From the NCBI RefSeq assembly GCF_036181745.1, contig NZ_CP108080.1, forward strand, positions 2,170,001 through 2,234,000: a stretch of 64,000 nt of DNA. The letters are read 5' to 3'. The notes under the pieces are model-generated. The model saw nothing but the letters and a program-made list of their open reading frames with translations. It was not told the origin of the DNA and made no database searches. The translations under genes were made by a program, and so were the position numbers. Of this stretch, positions 23,640 to 33,814 are shown in pieces; positions within the stretch are counted from its first letter, which is position 1, and every line of letters begins with the position of its first letter. This stretch comes from Streptomyces sp. NBC_00259. GTDB lineage: Bacteria; Actinomycetota; Actinomycetes; Streptomycetales; Streptomycetaceae.

Positions 23640-24665
23640 TCAGAGTTTCACACGTGCCGCGATGGGGAGATGGTCGCTCGCGGTGCGCGGCAGGGTCCAT
23701 GAGGAGACCGGTTCGACACCCTTCACCAGGATCTGGTCGATCCTGGCCATCGGGAACGACGCCGGCCAGCTGAAGCCGAAGCCGTCGCCCGCCGCGCCCT
23801 GGGTGGAGCGCATCTGGGAGCTGACCGCGTTCAGGGAGCGGTCGTTCATCGTGCCGTTGAGGTCGCCGAGCAGGACCGTCCTGCCGACCCGGTCCCGGGC
23901 GATCGCCTCGCCCAGCGCGTCCGCGCTGGTGTCCCGCTGGCTGGCGGTGAAGCCCGCGTTCATCTTGACCCGTACCGACGGCAGATGTGCCACGAAGACC
24001 GCGACGTCGCCGGCCGGCGTCGCCACCGTGGACCGCATGGCACGGACCCAGCCCAGCTGGATGTCGACGGGCCGGGTGTCGCTCATCGGGTACTTGCTCC
24101 ACAGCCCGACCGTGCCCTGCACCGAGTGGTGGGGGTACTGCGTGGCCAGCGCCTTCTCGTACGCCGGGACCGCGTCCGCCGTCAGTTCCTCCAGCGCGAC
24201 GACGTCCGCGCCCGAGGCCGCGACCTGGCGGGCGGTGCCCTCCGGGTCCGTGTTCTCGGCGTTCACGTTGTGCGTGGCGACGGTGAGGCTTCCGCCGTCG
24301 CCCGACTTGTCGGTGACGAGCCCGCCGAAGAGGTTCAGCCAGACGATCGCCGGCACCAGCAGGGCGATCAGCGCGGTCGCGGAGCGCCGTACGAGCGCGA
24401 GGACCAGCAGCACCGGGACGAACAGGCCGAGCCACGGCAGGAACGTCTCCGTGAGGCTGCCCAGGTTCCCGATCTTGTTGGGGATCTGGGCGTGCAGGAT
24501 CATCAGGAGGCCGAGGAGCACCGCGAGACCGGCGAGCACGATGCCGCGCCGCCAGATCCCCGGATCGTCCCGCCAGCGGTCACGCAGGGCCCGGAACCGG
24601 GAACCGGAGCGGGGGTCCTCCGCGCTGCCGTTCTCCGTCTCCGCCATGTATGCCTGCTGCCGCAT
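23640..24665 (-). CDS. endonuclease/exonuclease/phosphatase (EEP) family membrane protein
   Basis: 341-aa protein. The N-terminal third carries a basic region and three transmembrane helices (GIVLAGLAVLLGLLMILHA, FLPWLGLFVPVLLVLALV, LIALLVPAIVWLNLFGGL). They are followed by an EEP domain outside the membrane: THNVNAEN, ALEEL, LLGDLNGTMNDRS, ARIDQILV and the terminal TASDHLPIAARV, the catalytic Asn, Glu, Asp and His positions. Likely a metal-dependent phosphodiesterase of lipids or nucleic acid at the cell surface. ATG 24665 has GAGGAC about 9 nt upstream. Confidence 0.87.
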   Translation of the reverse strand: MRQQAYMAETENGSAEDPRSGSRFRALRDRWRDDPGIWRRGIVLAGLAVLLGLLMILHAQIPNKIGNLGSLTETFLPWLGLFVPVLLVLALVRRSATALIALLVPAIVWLNLFGGLVTDKSGDGGSLTVATHNVNAENTDPEGTARQVAASGADVVALEELTADAVPAYEKALATQYPHHSVQGTVGLWSKYPMSDTRPVDIQLGWVRAMRSTVATPAGDVAVFVAHLPSVRVKMNAGFTASQRDTSADALGEAIARDRVGRTVLLGDLNGTMNDRSLNAVSSQMRSTQGAAGDGFGFSWPASFPMARIDQILVKGVEPVSSWTLPRTASDHLPIAARVKL

Positions 24666-24837
24666 GTGTGTCGTCCTCACTGCCTTGCCGTGCACATCGT
24701 GCCCGTCCCATGACCCTAGGCGATGCCCGATGCGTTACTGCCGTACGGGTTCGAGGACGGCAGGGCGCGGCGACGGGTTCCGATCAAGCTCGGTGAAGGG
24801 GCGGCTGTGACAGAACGCGCATATTGCTCGGGCGCGG

Positions 24838-25524
24838 TCAGACGGCCCGCGGGCGCAGTCCTTCCAGCACCGCGGTGACGATGCGTTCCGCGAGATCGCC
24901 GGGCAGCGGGGCGTCGGGCCGCATCACGGCCCGTACGAGCATGGGACCCACGATGAGGTCGTTGACCAGGTCGATGTCGAGATCGGCACGGATCTCTCCC
25001 TCGGCGACGGCCCGGCGCAGGATCTCCAGGACGGTCACGCGCCGCGGGTCGATCACGGTCGCGACGTACGCGTCCCACAGCTTGGGGTGGCTCTTCATCT
25101 GCGCGCGGACGTTGTGCAGGAGCGCGGAGGAGCGCTGGGCGAGGCCACCCAGGCGGACGGACTCCAGCATGACGACGAGGTCGTCCCGGGCGGAGGTACC
25201 GGGCAGGTCGGGGTCCGGCGGCTCGATGTCCCGGAGCACGTCGACGAACAGTTCCTCCTTGTCGGACCAGCGACGGTAGATGGTGGCCTTGCCCACCCCC
25301 GCGGTGCGGGCGATGCGCTCGATGGAGATGTCGCCGAGCGGTACGCCCTCCTCCAGCAGGGACACCACCGCGTCCCGGATGGACCGCTCGGCCGCCTCGC
25401 TCCGGGGGCGGCCGCGCCGCGGGGCCGTTCCACCGCCCTCGGCCTCCCGCTTCGCCCCCGTCCGGCCCGGCACCACCGCCTCCACCGCCGCCTCCACCGT
25501 CGCCTCCGTCTCGCCGCCTCGCAT
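24838..25524 (-). CDS. TetR-family regulator, probably of the adjacent exporter
   Basis: 228-aa TetR protein. A Gly/Ala/Glu-rich N-terminal ~30 residues precede the HTH domain, with ISIERIARTAGVGKATIYRRWSDKEELF as the recognition part. The C-terminal ligand domain resembles TetR_C proteins that follow DHA2 exporters. ATG 25524 has GGGAGGA with 8 nt spacing and is preferred; GTG 25551, overlapping the exporter stop as GTGA, is a second possibility. Co-directional with the upstream MFS gene (25548-27167), which has a TetR-type palindrome in its promoter region, so autoregulated efflux control is inferred. Confidence 0.9.
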   Translation of the reverse strand: MRGGETEATVEAAVEAVVPGRTGAKREAEGGGTAPRRGRPRSEAAERSIRDAVVSLLEEGVPLGDISIERIARTAGVGKATIYRRWSDKEELFVDVLRDIEPPDPDLPGTSARDDLVVMLESVRLGGLAQRSSALLHNVRAQMKSHPKLWDAYVATVIDPRRVTVLEILRRAVAEGEIRADLDIDLVNDLIVGPMLVRAVMRPDAPLPGDLAERIVTAVLEGLRPRAV

Positions 25525-25547
25525 CCGCCGATCCTCCCGGACGCCGG

Positions 25548-27167
25548 TCACCCCTGGGCCACGCCCGCCGTCGGCCGCTCCCCGGGCACGGGCGGCCCGT
25601 CCTCGCCGGGCACGCGGCGGCCCGGGAGGTAGGTCGCGACGACCACGGCTCCCACGAGTGTCACGGTCGCCGCGCAGAGCGCCGCGAGGTGCATGGCGAC
25701 GAGGAAGGCCTCGTACGCCGGTGCGATCAGGACCTGCCCGGGCGGTCCGAGCTTCTCCGCGACGGCCAGGGTCGCCTCCAGCGACTCACCCGCCGCGTGC
25801 CTGGCGCTGTCCGGTACGCCCGGCGCCCGCTCCAGGGTGCTCTCGATCCCGCCCCGGTACGCCGCGGACAGCAGCGAGCCGAGCACCGCCACGCCCAGGG
25901 CGCCGCCGATCTGCCGGAAGGTGTTGTTGATGGCGGAGGCGACCCCCGCCTTCTCGCGCGGCAGCGCCTGCATCACCGTGACCGTGACCGGTGACATGAC
26001 GTGCCCCATTCCGGCGCCCTGGATGAAGAAGGCGATCTCCAGCGCCCACAACGGTGTCGAGGCGTCGAAGAAGGCGAAGGACGCGAGGCCCGTCGCGATC
26101 ATCACCATGCCCGCCGTGCAGGTCGCCCTGGCACCGAACCGGGCGACGATCAGCCGGGCACGGGGGGCGAACAGCGACTGGGCCACCGCGAGCGGCAGGA
26201 CGAGCAGTCCGGCCTCCAGCGGGCTGTGGCCGAGCACGCTCTGCAGATAGAAGACGGAGAAGAAGGCCACGCCCATCATCGAGAGGAAGGCGAGCGCGGT
26301 CGCGGTGATCGCGGCGGAGAACGCGGGGTTCCTGAAGTGCGAGAAGTCGAGCGCCGGATGGTCGATGCGCATCTCGTACACCACGAACGCCGCCAGCACC
26401 GCCAGGCCGCCGAGCAGGGGGAACAGCACGGTCCGGTCGGTGAGGGAGGCCAGCTCGCCGCCGTGGATGATCCCGTACACCAGCAGGACGAGTCCCACGA
26501 TGGACAGCAGCACGCCGACCGGGTCGATCCGGCCGGGGTCGGGGTCGCGGGAGTCGGGGATCAGCAGCGCCATCGCGACGAAGCCGACGATCACCACGGG
26601 GACGTTGACCAGGAAGATCGAACCCCACCAGAAGTGTTCGAGCAGCAGACCGCCGGTGAGCGGCCCGAGGGCGATGGCGATGCCCACGCCTCCCGCCCAG
26701 ATGCCGATGGCCTTGGCCTGTTCGTCCCGTTCGAAGACGTTCATCAGGACGGCGAGGGTGGCCGGCATCACGAACGCCGCGCCGAAGCCCATCACCGCGC
26801 GGTACGCGATGAGTTCCGTGGACGACCCGGAGAACGCGGCGAGCAGCGAGCCGGCGCCGAACACGGCCATGCCGAAGAGCAGCACCCGCTTGCGGCCCAG
26901 CCGGTCACCGACCAGCCCCGCCGAGAAGAGCAGCGCGGCGAAGACCAGGGTGTAGGAGTTGATGGCCCATTCGAGCTCCCCCTGGCTGGCGCCGATGCCT
27001 ACGGGCGCGGGGCTCGCGATGGTCTTGACCGCGACGTTCAGGACCGAGTGGTCCAGCACCATGATGAGTACGGTGAACATCAGGACGCCGAGGATGGCCC
27101 AGCGGCGTCGGTGCACGATGTCCGGGATACGGGGCGGGGCGGGGGGAGCCCCCGGAGATATGGACAT
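25548..27167 (-). CDS. DHA2-family MFS drug exporter (14 TM)
   Basis: 539-aa exporter with about 14 transmembrane helices. Family signatures are [10 protein letters not shown] (motif D1-like in helix 1), [15 protein letters not shown] (motif A) and [24 protein letters not shown] (motif C region). The QacA/EmrB-type layout means drug/H+ antiport, substrate unknown. ATG 27167 matches the conserved start; the open frame continues far upstream but only as antisense of other genes. It forms an operon with the downstream TetR gene. Confidence 0.92.
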   Translation of the reverse strand: MSISPGAPPAPPRIPDIVHRRRWAILGVLMFTVLIMVLDHSVLNVAVKTIASPAPVGIGASQGELEWAINSYTLVFAALLFSAGLVGDRLGRKRVLLFGMAVFGAGSLLAAFSGSSTELIAYRAVMGFGAAFVMPATLAVLMNVFERDEQAKAIGIWAGGVGIAIALGPLTGGLLLEHFWWGSIFLVNVPVVIVGFVAMALLIPDSRDPDPGRIDPVGVLLSIVGLVLLVYGIIHGGELASLTDRTVLFPLLGGLAVLAAFVVYEMRIDHPALDFSHFRNPAFSAAITATALAFLSMMGVAFFSVFYLQSVLGHSPLEAGLLVLPLAVAQSLFAPRARLIVARFGARATCTAGMVMIATGLASFAFFDASTPLWALEIAFFIQGAGMGHVMSPVTVTVMQALPREKAGVASAINNTFRQIGGALGVAVLGSLLSAAYRGGIESTLERAPGVPDSARHAAGESLEATLAVAEKLGPPGQVLIAPAYEAFLVAMHLAALCAATVTLVGAVVVATYLPGRRVPGEDGPPVPGERPTAGVAQG

Positions 27168-27192
27168 GGTCCCAGTACTTCCCGGAATTTCG

Positions 27193-27211
27193 ATACGAGA
27201 CCGTTTCGTAT
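27193..27211. promoter_or_regulatory. TetR-type operator in the exporter promoter
   Basis: ATACGAGACCGTTTCGTAT is a 19-bp near-perfect palindrome (half-sites ATACGAGAC and ATACGAAAC when read inward), 26 bp upstream of the exporter ATG, in the most A/T-rich stretch nearby. It is the expected operator for the TetR coded at 24838-25524. Confidence 0.65.
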
Positions 27212-27359
27212 AGAAAATTGACCGGGATGGCCCAAACACCGCGGAACATTGCAGCGGTGTGAACGGCCCCACTTCACGCGACGGGCGCCGGGATGCCACC
27301 ATGGATGCGGTCCGGGGACGCCGTAAGGGCGCCTCGAGATGACGAAGGAGCCGTTCACC

Positions 27360-28223
27360 ATGACGCTTCAGGCTGCCCAGACGCAGCCCGCCGACAGCAG
27401 CAAGGCGCTGTACGGCGGCAAGGGCACTCGCCGCATCACCGTCCAGGACATCGCCGCCGCCAAGGCGCGCGGTGAGAAGTGGCCCATGCTGACCGCCTAC
27501 GACGCCATGACGGCGTCGGTCTTCGACGAGGCCGGGATCCCGGTCATGCTCGTCGGCGACTCGATGGGCAACTGCCATCTCGGTTACGACACCACCGTCC
27601 CCGTCACGATGGACGAGATGACCCTGCTGTCCGCAGCCGTCGTACGGGGCACGAAGCGCGCCCTGATCGTCGGCGACCTCCCCTTCGGCTCGTACCAGGA
27701 GGGCCCGGTGCAGGCGCTGCGCTCGGCGACCCGGCTGGTCAAGGACGCCGGGGTCGGCGCCGTCAAGCTGGAGGGCGGGGAGCGCTCGCTGCCGCAGACC
27801 GAGCTGCTGGTCCAGGCAGGCATCCCGGTCATGTCCCATCTGGGCCTGACCCCGCAGTCCGTCAACACGATGGGCTACCGCGTCCAGGGCCGCAGCGACG
27901 AGGCCGCGCACCGGCTGCTGCGCGACGCCAAGGCCGCACAGGACGCGGGCGCGTTCGCCGTCGTCCTCGAACTCGTGCCCGCCGAGCTGGCCGCCGAGGT
28001 CACCCGCTCGCTGCACATCCCGACGATCGGCATCGGCGCGGGACCCGACACGGACGCGCAGGTCCTCGTCTGGACGGACATGGCCGGCCTGACCGGCGGC
28101 AAGGTGCCGCGCTTCACCAAGCAGTACGCGAACCTGCGGCAGACCCTCGGCGACGCGGCGAGGGCCTTCGCGGACGACGTCGTCGGCGGGGCGTTCCCGG
28201 CCGAGGAGCACACCTTCCACTGA
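27360..28223 (+). CDS. panB: 3-methyl-2-oxobutanoate hydroxymethyltransferase PanB
   Basis: 287-aa enzyme transferring a hydroxymethyl group from methylene-tetrahydrofolate to alpha-ketoisovalerate, giving ketopantoate, the first committed step of pantothenate/CoA synthesis. Family signatures are [28 protein letters not shown] (metal-binding Asp), VKLEGG and [24 protein letters not shown] 10 nt upstream supports ATG 27360 over ATG 27339. Shares its upstream region with the divergent exporter; no other pan gene is nearby. A strong hairpin follows. Confidence 0.97.
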   Translation: MTLQAAQTQPADSSKALYGGKGTRRITVQDIAAAKARGEKWPMLTAYDAMTASVFDEAGIPVMLVGDSMGNCHLGYDTTVPVTMDEMTLLSAAVVRGTKRALIVGDLPFGSYQEGPVQALRSATRLVKDAGVGAVKLEGGERSLPQTELLVQAGIPVMSHLGLTPQSVNTMGYRVQGRSDEAAHRLLRDAKAAQDAGAFAVVLELVPAELAAEVTRSLHIPTIGIGAGPDTDAQVLVWTDMAGLTGGKVPRFTKQYANLRQTLGDAARAFADDVVGGAFPAEEHTFH

Positions 28224-28301
28224 CGGCCGACGGCCTGGCCGGCCCGCCGTGCGGGCCACCGGGGCCGCCACCGCACACCTCAGACCACTGCGGCACCAAC
28301 G

Positions 28302-28335
28302 ACAGCCCGCCGATCTTCCCCCGTCGGCGGGCTGT
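28302..28335 (+). terminator. panB terminator
   Basis: Perfect 12-bp stem ACAGCCCGCCGA (28302-28313) / TCGGCGGGCTGT (28324-28335), extendable by one G-C pair, with a 10-nt loop. It starts 78 bp after the panB stop. Confidence 0.75.
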
Positions 28336-28472
28336 CGCCGTCCGCCGGCCGGCGCCGTCCGCAGTCGGAGTCGCAGTCGCGGTCTCGGTCGCAGCCGTGG
28401 ATTTCCACAGCCGTCGGGGCCCTGTCGGCGGCTTGTCGGCGGATTGTCGGTGGCGCCTGAGACGGTTACGCC

Positions 28473-29471
28473 ATGACGCGAATCGACAGGAACGCCGTCG
28501 AGGTACGAGGCCTCGTGAAGCACTACGGCGAGACGAAGGCGCTGGACGGGGTGGACATCAATGTCCGCGAGGGCACGGTCCTCGGTGTCCTCGGGCCCAA
28601 CGGCGCCGGCAAGACCACGCTGGTCCGCTGCCTCTCCACTCTGATCACCCCGGACGCCGGACGCGCCACCGTCGCCGGATACGACGTGCTGCGCCAGCCC
28701 CGCCAGCTGCGCCGCGTCATCGGTCTCACCGGCCAGTACGCCTCGGTGGACGAGAAGCTGTCCGGCTGGGAGAACCTGTACATGATCGGGCGGCTGCTCG
28801 ATCTCTCCCGCAAGGACGCCCGGCGCAGGGCCGACGAGATGCTGGAGCGGTTCTCGCTCACGGAGGCGGGGAAGCGCCCGGCCGCCACCTACTCGGGCGG
28901 TATGCGGCGCCGGCTGGACCTGGCCGCCTCGATGATCGGGCAGCCGGCCGTGCTGTATCTGGACGAGCCGACGACGGGCCTCGACCCGCGGACCCGTAAC
29001 GAGGTGTGGGACGAGGTCCAGCGGATGGTCGCCGAGGGCGTCACCGTGCTCCTCACCACCCAGTACATGGAAGAGGCCGAGCAGCTGGCGAACGAGCTGA
29101 CGGTCATCGACCGCGGCCGCGTCATCGCCGAGGGCCGCGTCGACGAGCTGAAGGCCAGGGTCGGCGGCCGGACCCTGCGCATCCGGCCCGCGGACCCGGC
29201 GCAGCTGTCCGCCATGGCCGCGGCCGTCCGCGAGGCGGGCCTGGACGGCGTCTCGGGCACCCAGGTCGTCCCGGACGAGGGCGTGCTGTACGTCCCGATC
29301 CTCAGCGACGAGCAGCTGACCGCCGTGGTCGGCCTGCTGGGCGCCCGTGGCTTCGCCATCGCCGACATCGGCACCGATCTGCCCAGCCTGGACGAGGTGT
29401 TCCTCGCCATCACCGGCGAGAAGACGCCGCTGTCCGTCACCGACTCGATTCCCCAGGAGGTCGCGGTATGA
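28473..29471 (+). CDS. ABC exporter ATPase, DrrA/daunorubicin-resistance type
   Basis: 332-aa ATP-binding subunit. Walker [10 protein letters not shown] at 41-49, Q-loop in [10 protein letters not shown], signature [13 protein letters not shown], Walker [14 protein letters not shown], then the DrrA-type C-terminal regulatory domain ([16 protein letters not shown] ... [13 protein letters not shown]). With the following permease it forms a two-component drug or lipid exporter. No clear ribosome site before ATG 28473. Stop overlaps the permease start (ATGA), so the two are coupled. Substrate unknown; the large SARP-like regulator gene converges on this pair. Confidence 0.94.
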   Translation: MTRIDRNAVEVRGLVKHYGETKALDGVDINVREGTVLGVLGPNGAGKTTLVRCLSTLITPDAGRATVAGYDVLRQPRQLRRVIGLTGQYASVDEKLSGWENLYMIGRLLDLSRKDARRRADEMLERFSLTEAGKRPAATYSGGMRRRLDLAASMIGQPAVLYLDEPTTGLDPRTRNEVWDEVQRMVAEGVTVLLTTQYMEEAEQLANELTVIDRGRVIAEGRVDELKARVGGRTLRIRPADPAQLSAMAAAVREAGLDGVSGTQVVPDEGVLYVPILSDEQLTAVVGLLGARGFAIADIGTDLPSLDEVFLAITGEKTPLSVTDSIPQEVAV

Positions 29472-30295
29472 GCGCCGCCACTGCCACCGCATCCGCCGCG
29501 TCCCTCGTCCCGGACGAGGAGGGCCGGATCGGCCTGCGCGGCAACATGCGGCACATCGGCGCGCTCGTCCGCCGCAATCTGCTGTGGATCCGGCAGGACC
29601 CGGAGTCGATGTTCGACGCCGTGCTGATGCCGATCGTGTTCACGCTGCTGTTCGTGTTCGTCTTCGGCGGCGCGATCGCCGGCAAGGGCAACCAGCAGGA
29701 GTACGTCAACTACGTGGTGCCGGGCCTGATGGCGATGCAGGGCATGAACATCGCGATGGGTGTCGGCACCGGCTTCAACCAGGACTTCCAGACCGGTGTC
29801 ATGGACCGCTTCCGGTCCCTGCCGATCGCCAGGTCCTCGGTGCTGATCGCCAAGATCGTCGTGGAGATCGGCCGGATGATGGTCGCCACGGCGATCCTGC
29901 TGACGGTCGGCTTCCTGCTCGGGCTGTCCGTCTCGGACGTCCCCGGGCTGTTCATGGCCATCGGGCTGTCGCTGGTCTTCGGTGCCTCGATCATGTGGAT
30001 CTTCCTCACCATGGGCGTGACCATGAAGAACGCTCAGGCGATTCAGGGAATGGGGTTCCTCGTGCTGATGCCCCTGCAGTTCGGTTCCTCGATCTTCGCG
30101 CCGACGAGCTCCATGCCCGGCTGGCTGCAGGCGTTCACGGACTACAACCCGCTGTCCTCGCTCGCCGACGCGGCCCGCGGGCTGATGAACGGCGGCCCGG
30201 TCGCCCACGACGTGTGGGTGACGCTGATCTGGTCGGCCGTGATCACCGCGGCGATGGCCCCGGTGGCGATCCGCAAGTTCCGGACGAAGTCCTGA
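29468..30295 (+). CDS. ABC-2 type exporter permease, DrrB type
   Basis: 275-aa permease with six predicted transmembrane helices. ABC-2 features are [21 protein letters not shown] before helix 1, [18 protein letters not shown] (the conserved intracellular coupling segment) and FNPLSS-like [15 protein letters not shown] near the end. AGGAGGT sits just before ATG 29468. Partner of the ATPase coded immediately upstream. Confidence 0.94.
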   Translation: MSAATATASAASLVPDEEGRIGLRGNMRHIGALVRRNLLWIRQDPESMFDAVLMPIVFTLLFVFVFGGAIAGKGNQQEYVNYVVPGLMAMQGMNIAMGVGTGFNQDFQTGVMDRFRSLPIARSSVLIAKIVVEIGRMMVATAILLTVGFLLGLSVSDVPGLFMAIGLSLVFGASIMWIFLTMGVTMKNAQAIQGMGFLVLMPLQFGSSIFAPTSSMPGWLQAFTDYNPLSSLADAARGLMNGGPVAHDVWVTLIWSAVITAAMAPVAIRKFRTKS

Positions 30296-30313
30296 CCCCA
30301 CGAAGTCCCGGCA

Positions 30314-33300
30314 CTACGCGGCCCTGAGCCTCCGGTTCCGGTCGTGTACGAGGGCGGCGGCCTCCTCCAGCGTGAGGCCGCCGCCCTCGGCGTACCGGGC
30401 CTCGAAGTCCGCGTCGCCGAGCGCGGCGCGGACGCTCCGTTCCGCGCGGGCGCGGTTGTCCCGCTCCAGGGAGGCGGCCACGACATGCCCGGCCGGCAGC
30501 ACATGCTCGTACGCGCCGAGGAGCCGTGCGGCATCGGCGGCCGGTTCCGGGCCGAGCCCGGCGAGGGCCTCGGCCGCGCTCACCAGATGGGTCGCGGGCA
30601 TATGCGGAGCGACCATGGCCGACAACGGGGTGAGCGCGCGCTCGAGCGCCTGGTGTGCGTGGTCCAGGGCGTCCTCGTACCGGCCCTCCAGGCAGTCCAG
30701 CCAGGCGACGCAGCCCAGCCGGAAACCCTCGAAGATCGCGAGGGTGGAGGAGCGGAACTCCTCGGCGAGCAGGTCCAGTTGCTCGCGCGCCTGCGCCGTA
30801 CGGCCGGTGCGGCCCAGTTGCAGGGCCAGGAAGAGCCGGGCGGCGGGCAGGGCCTCGTAGGCGGCGCCGCCCTCGCCGGCCTCGGCGAGCACGTCCCGGA
30901 GGATGGCCTCGGCCTCCTCGCCGCGGTCCAGTTCGACGAGGACGCCGGCCAGCCGGGACCGCAGCAGCGGCACCTGGCTCTGGGCGCCGAGCCGCTCGGC
31001 GCGGTCGACGGCCGCCGCGAAGTCCTCGGCGGCGAGCCGGAACTCACCGCGCCGCTCCCGCGCCTCGCCCCGTGCCGACAGCGCCTCGGCCGCGCCCCAC
31101 AGATCACCGAGCCGCTCGAAGATCTCCAGGCTGCGGTCGGCGTCGGCGCTCGCGTCGCCGGCCCATTCGCTGCGATTGGCCAGGATGTTGGCACGCATCT
31201 GGAGGGCCGCACCGAGCGACCACTCGTCGCCGGACTCCTCACAGCCGTGCACGGTCGCGTCCAGCACATGGCGGAGCCGCTCGGCGTCTCCGGTGATGAC
31301 GAGCGCGAAGAACCAGAGATTCCCGGGGAAACGGCAGGTCTGCGGCAGCCCGGGGCGATAGACCTCGGTGACCCGATGGAGCCACGCCGTCCGCTCCGGG
31401 GTCAGCCAGTCGTCCAGCCCGTGCTCCAGGCTGACCATCCCGATCAGCCGCACTCCGCGCCGCGCCTCCAGCAACTGTTCGGGCGCCATCGGCGGAGGTG
31501 TGTCGGTCACGGCCGTGTGCAGTGGCGCGGCGGGAGTGAGGGGCGGTTCGAACGGGTCGGGACCGAGGTCGGCGACGGCCTGTGCCCAGTGCCTGGCGTC
31601 GGCACGCAGATTCCGCATCTGCCAGTACCAGGCCAGCGCGAGGACCAGGCACAGCCCCTCCTCCTCGTCGCTCGCGGCGGTCGCCCGGCGCAGCGCGGTG
31701 CGCAGGTTCTCGTACTCCAGCTCCAGCCGGGCGACGGCGGCGTTCTGCCCGGGCCCGCGCAGCAACGGGTCGGTACGGCGCGCCAGTTCCCGGTAGTACG
31801 TGAGATGGGCCCGCTCGGCGTCCGTCCGGTCACCCGCCGCGTCGAGCCGCTCGGCGGCGTACTCGCTCACCGTCTCCAGCAGCCGGTAGCGCATGTGGCC
31901 GTCGGCCGACACCTCGGCGACCACCAGCGATTTGTCGACAAGTGCGCCGAGTACGGACACGACGTCACGGGCGTCGATGGCGGCGGCCCCCGCGGTGGCC
32001 GGGGGTCTCGTGGCGCAGACGTGTTCCGCTGCCGGGAGGTCGCAGCCACGGGCGAACACGGAGAGGCGGCGAAGGACGGTGCGTTCGGCGTCGTCGAGGA
32101 GGTCCCAGGACCAGTCGACGACCGCGCGCAGCGTCTGCTGGCGTGGCAGGACGGTGCGGCTGCCGCTGGTCAGGAGCTGGAAGCGGTCGTCGAGGCGGTC
32201 GGCGATCTGGCGCGGGGTCAGCATCCGCAGCCGCGCCGCGGCGAGTTCGATGGCGAGGGGCAGTCCGTCGAGCCGGCGGCAGATCTCCGCGGCCGCCTCG
32301 GCGTCCGTACCGGCACCCGTGCCCGTGTCGGTACCGGCACCGGCACCGGCACCGGCGTCGATCCGGAACAGCGGATTCGCGGACGCGCCACGGTCGGCGA
32401 ACAGCCGCAGCGCCATCGGCCCCGGCAGCGGGCCGACCGGACGCACCGCCTCCCCGGGCACGCCCAGAGGTTCACGGCTGGTGGCGAGGACCGTGAGCCC
32501 GGGGCAGCCCTCCAGCAACTGCTCGCACAACTGTGCCGCCGCGGCCACGACATGCTCGCAGTTGTCGAGGACGATCAGCATGCGCCGGCGTGCGCAGTGC
32601 TCGACGAGCCGCACGAGCGGGTCGTCGCCGTGCCGGTCGGACGCGTTGCGCAGTTCCTCCGCCTTGGCCCCGCGCAGCACGGTCTCACGCGCCCCGAGCG
32701 CGGTGAGCACGGCCTCGGGAACGTTCTCGGGGTCGCCGACGGGCGCGAGTTCCACCAGCCAGACCCCGTCCGGATACGCCCCCACGGCCCGTTCGGCGCT
32801 CTCCAGCGAGAGCCGGGTCTTGCCCGCACCGCCGGGGCCGAGCAGCGTGACGAGGCGTGCCCGGGTGAGGTCCTCGCGGATGGCGTCGATGTCCGCCTCG
32901 CGCCCGACGAAGCTGGTGAGCCGGGCGCGCAGGTTGCCGGCGCGCCCGTCGGGCGCGGCGGGCCGCACCGCCGGTTCCGGTCGCAGCAGTTCCGCGTGCA
33001 GCGCGCGCAGCTCCGGACCCGGGTCCGTGCCCAGCCGGGCGGACAGCTCGCGCCGGACGGACTCGTACGCCGCGAGGGCCTGCGCCGTACGCCCGGCGGC
33101 GCGCAGGGCGCGGATGCGCAGCGCGTGCAGGTCCTCGTCGAGGGGATGGTCGTCGCAGAGCCCGGTGAGCTCCGTCAGCGTCTCCTCCGCCCGGCCCAGC
33201 GCGAGCGCCGCCGACAGCCGGGTGCGGCGGGCGGCCAGCCGTCGCGCCTCCCAGCGGGCCACCTCGGGCGCACGGTCCGGCAGATCGGCCAGGACGGGGC

Positions 33301-33694
33301 CCCGCCACAGTCCGAGCGCTTCGTCGAGGAGATCCACGGCCTTGCCCGGATCGCCCTCCGCGAGGGCGCGTGCCCCCTCCCCCGCGAGCCGCTCGAAGCG
33401 GTGCAGGTCGATGTCGTCGGGCTCGGCGCTCAGCCGGTATCCGCCGTCCACCGAGACCACGGCGCCGTGCCCGAGGGCCCGCCGTGCCCGGCCCACGAGG
33501 GCCTGTACCGCCCCGACCGCGTCGGCGGGGGCGTCGCCGTCCCACACCTCGTCGACGAGCACACCGACCGGGACGGTGCGTCCGCCGCGCAGGGCCAGCA
33601 CGGCCACCAGCGTCCGCAGCCGCGCTCCGCCGAGCGCGGCGGGGCTGCCGTCGTCGTGAAGGGCCTGGGTGGTGCCGAGTACGGAGTAGCGCAC
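30314..33694 (-). CDS. AfsR/SARP-type regulator with NB-ARC and TPR domains
   Basis: 1126-aa regulator. Residues 1-90 are an OmpR-like winged helix (YSVLGTTQALHDDGSPAALGG, RLRTLVAVLALRGGRTV). About 95-245 form the bacterial transcriptional activation domain. About 265-620 form a STAND-type NTPase with Walker A GPGGAGKTR and Walker B MLIVLDNCEH. The remaining half is helical TPR-like repeats. This is the AfsR/SARP-LAL plan, typical of regulators of secondary metabolism, but no biosynthetic cluster is in the window. GTG 33694 is chosen because GGAGAA lies upstream and it opens exactly at the winged helix. An Ala-Gly-Thr microsatellite interrupts the NTPase region. Confidence 0.9.
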   Translation of the reverse strand: MRYSVLGTTQALHDDGSPAALGGARLRTLVAVLALRGGRTVPVGVLVDEVWDGDAPADAVGAVQALVGRARRALGHGAVVSVDGGYRLSAEPDDIDLHRFERLAGEGARALAEGDPGKAVDLLDEALGLWRGPVLADLPDRAPEVARWEARRLAARRTRLSAALALGRAEETLTELTGLCDDHPLDEDLHALRIRALRAAGRTAQALAAYESVRRELSARLGTDPGPELRALHAELLRPEPAVRPAAPDGRAGNLRARLTSFVGREADIDAIREDLTRARLVTLLGPGGAGKTRLSLESAERAVGAYPDGVWLVELAPVGDPENVPEAVLTALGARETVLRGAKAEELRNASDRHGDDPLVRLVEHCARRRMLIVLDNCEHVVAAAAQLCEQLLEGCPGLTVLATSREPLGVPGEAVRPVGPLPGPMALRLFADRGASANPLFRIDAGAGAGAGTDTGTGAGTDAEAAAEICRRLDGLPLAIELAAARLRMLTPRQIADRLDDRFQLLTSGSRTVLPRQQTLRAVVDWSWDLLDDAERTVLRRLSVFARGCDLPAAEHVCATRPPATAGAAAIDARDVVSVLGALVDKSLVVAEVSADGHMRYRLLETVSEYAAERLDAAGDRTDAERAHLTYYRELARRTDPLLRGPGQNAAVARLELEYENLRTALRRATAASDEEEGLCLVLALAWYWQMRNLRADARHWAQAVADLGPDPFEPPLTPAAPLHTAVTDTPPPMAPEQLLEARRGVRLIGMVSLEHGLDDWLTPERTAWLHRVTEVYRPGLPQTCRFPGNLWFFALVITGDAERLRHVLDATVHGCEESGDEWSLGAALQMRANILANRSEWAGDASADADRSLEIFERLGDLWGAAEALSARGEARERRGEFRLAAEDFAAAVDRAERLGAQSQVPLLRSRLAGVLVELDRGEEAEAILRDVLAEAGEGGAAYEALPAARLFLALQLGRTGRTAQAREQLDLLAEEFRSSTLAIFEGFRLGCVAWLDCLEGRYEDALDHAHQALERALTPLSAMVAPHMPATHLVSAAEALAGLGPEPAADAARLLGAYEHVLPAGHVVAASLERDNRARAERSVRAALGDADFEARYAEGGGLTLEEAAALVHDRNRRLRAA
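32308..32357 (-). repeat. 6-bp-period microsatellite inside the SARP-like regulator
   Basis: Imperfect repeats of ACCGGC code for a run of Asp/Ala/Gly/Thr (DAGAGAGAGTDTGTGAGTDA) in the linker between NTPase subdomains. It is in frame and probably a flexible, length-variable linker. Confidence 0.8.
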
Positions 33695-33814
33695 CTGCCC
33701 ATTCTCCGTGACGCGCGGAACTCTCCTCGGCACCCGGAACGTTTCCGCCGTACCGCCTGTACGGTCTGTACGGTCGGCATGCCCTGCCGGCCATCCACCC
33801 CGGGAGCCTCGTCC

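Noticed and set aside
27168..29492. Minus-strand frame continuing upstream of the DHA2 exporter to 29492
   Set aside because: It is the antisense of panB and the ABC ATPase; exporter homology starts at 27167.
30344..33814. Plus-strand frame of >1100 codons running into the M50 protease
   Set aside because: Antisense of the SARP-like regulator with repetitive Arg/Gly/Pro/Gln content; the protease begins at 33815.
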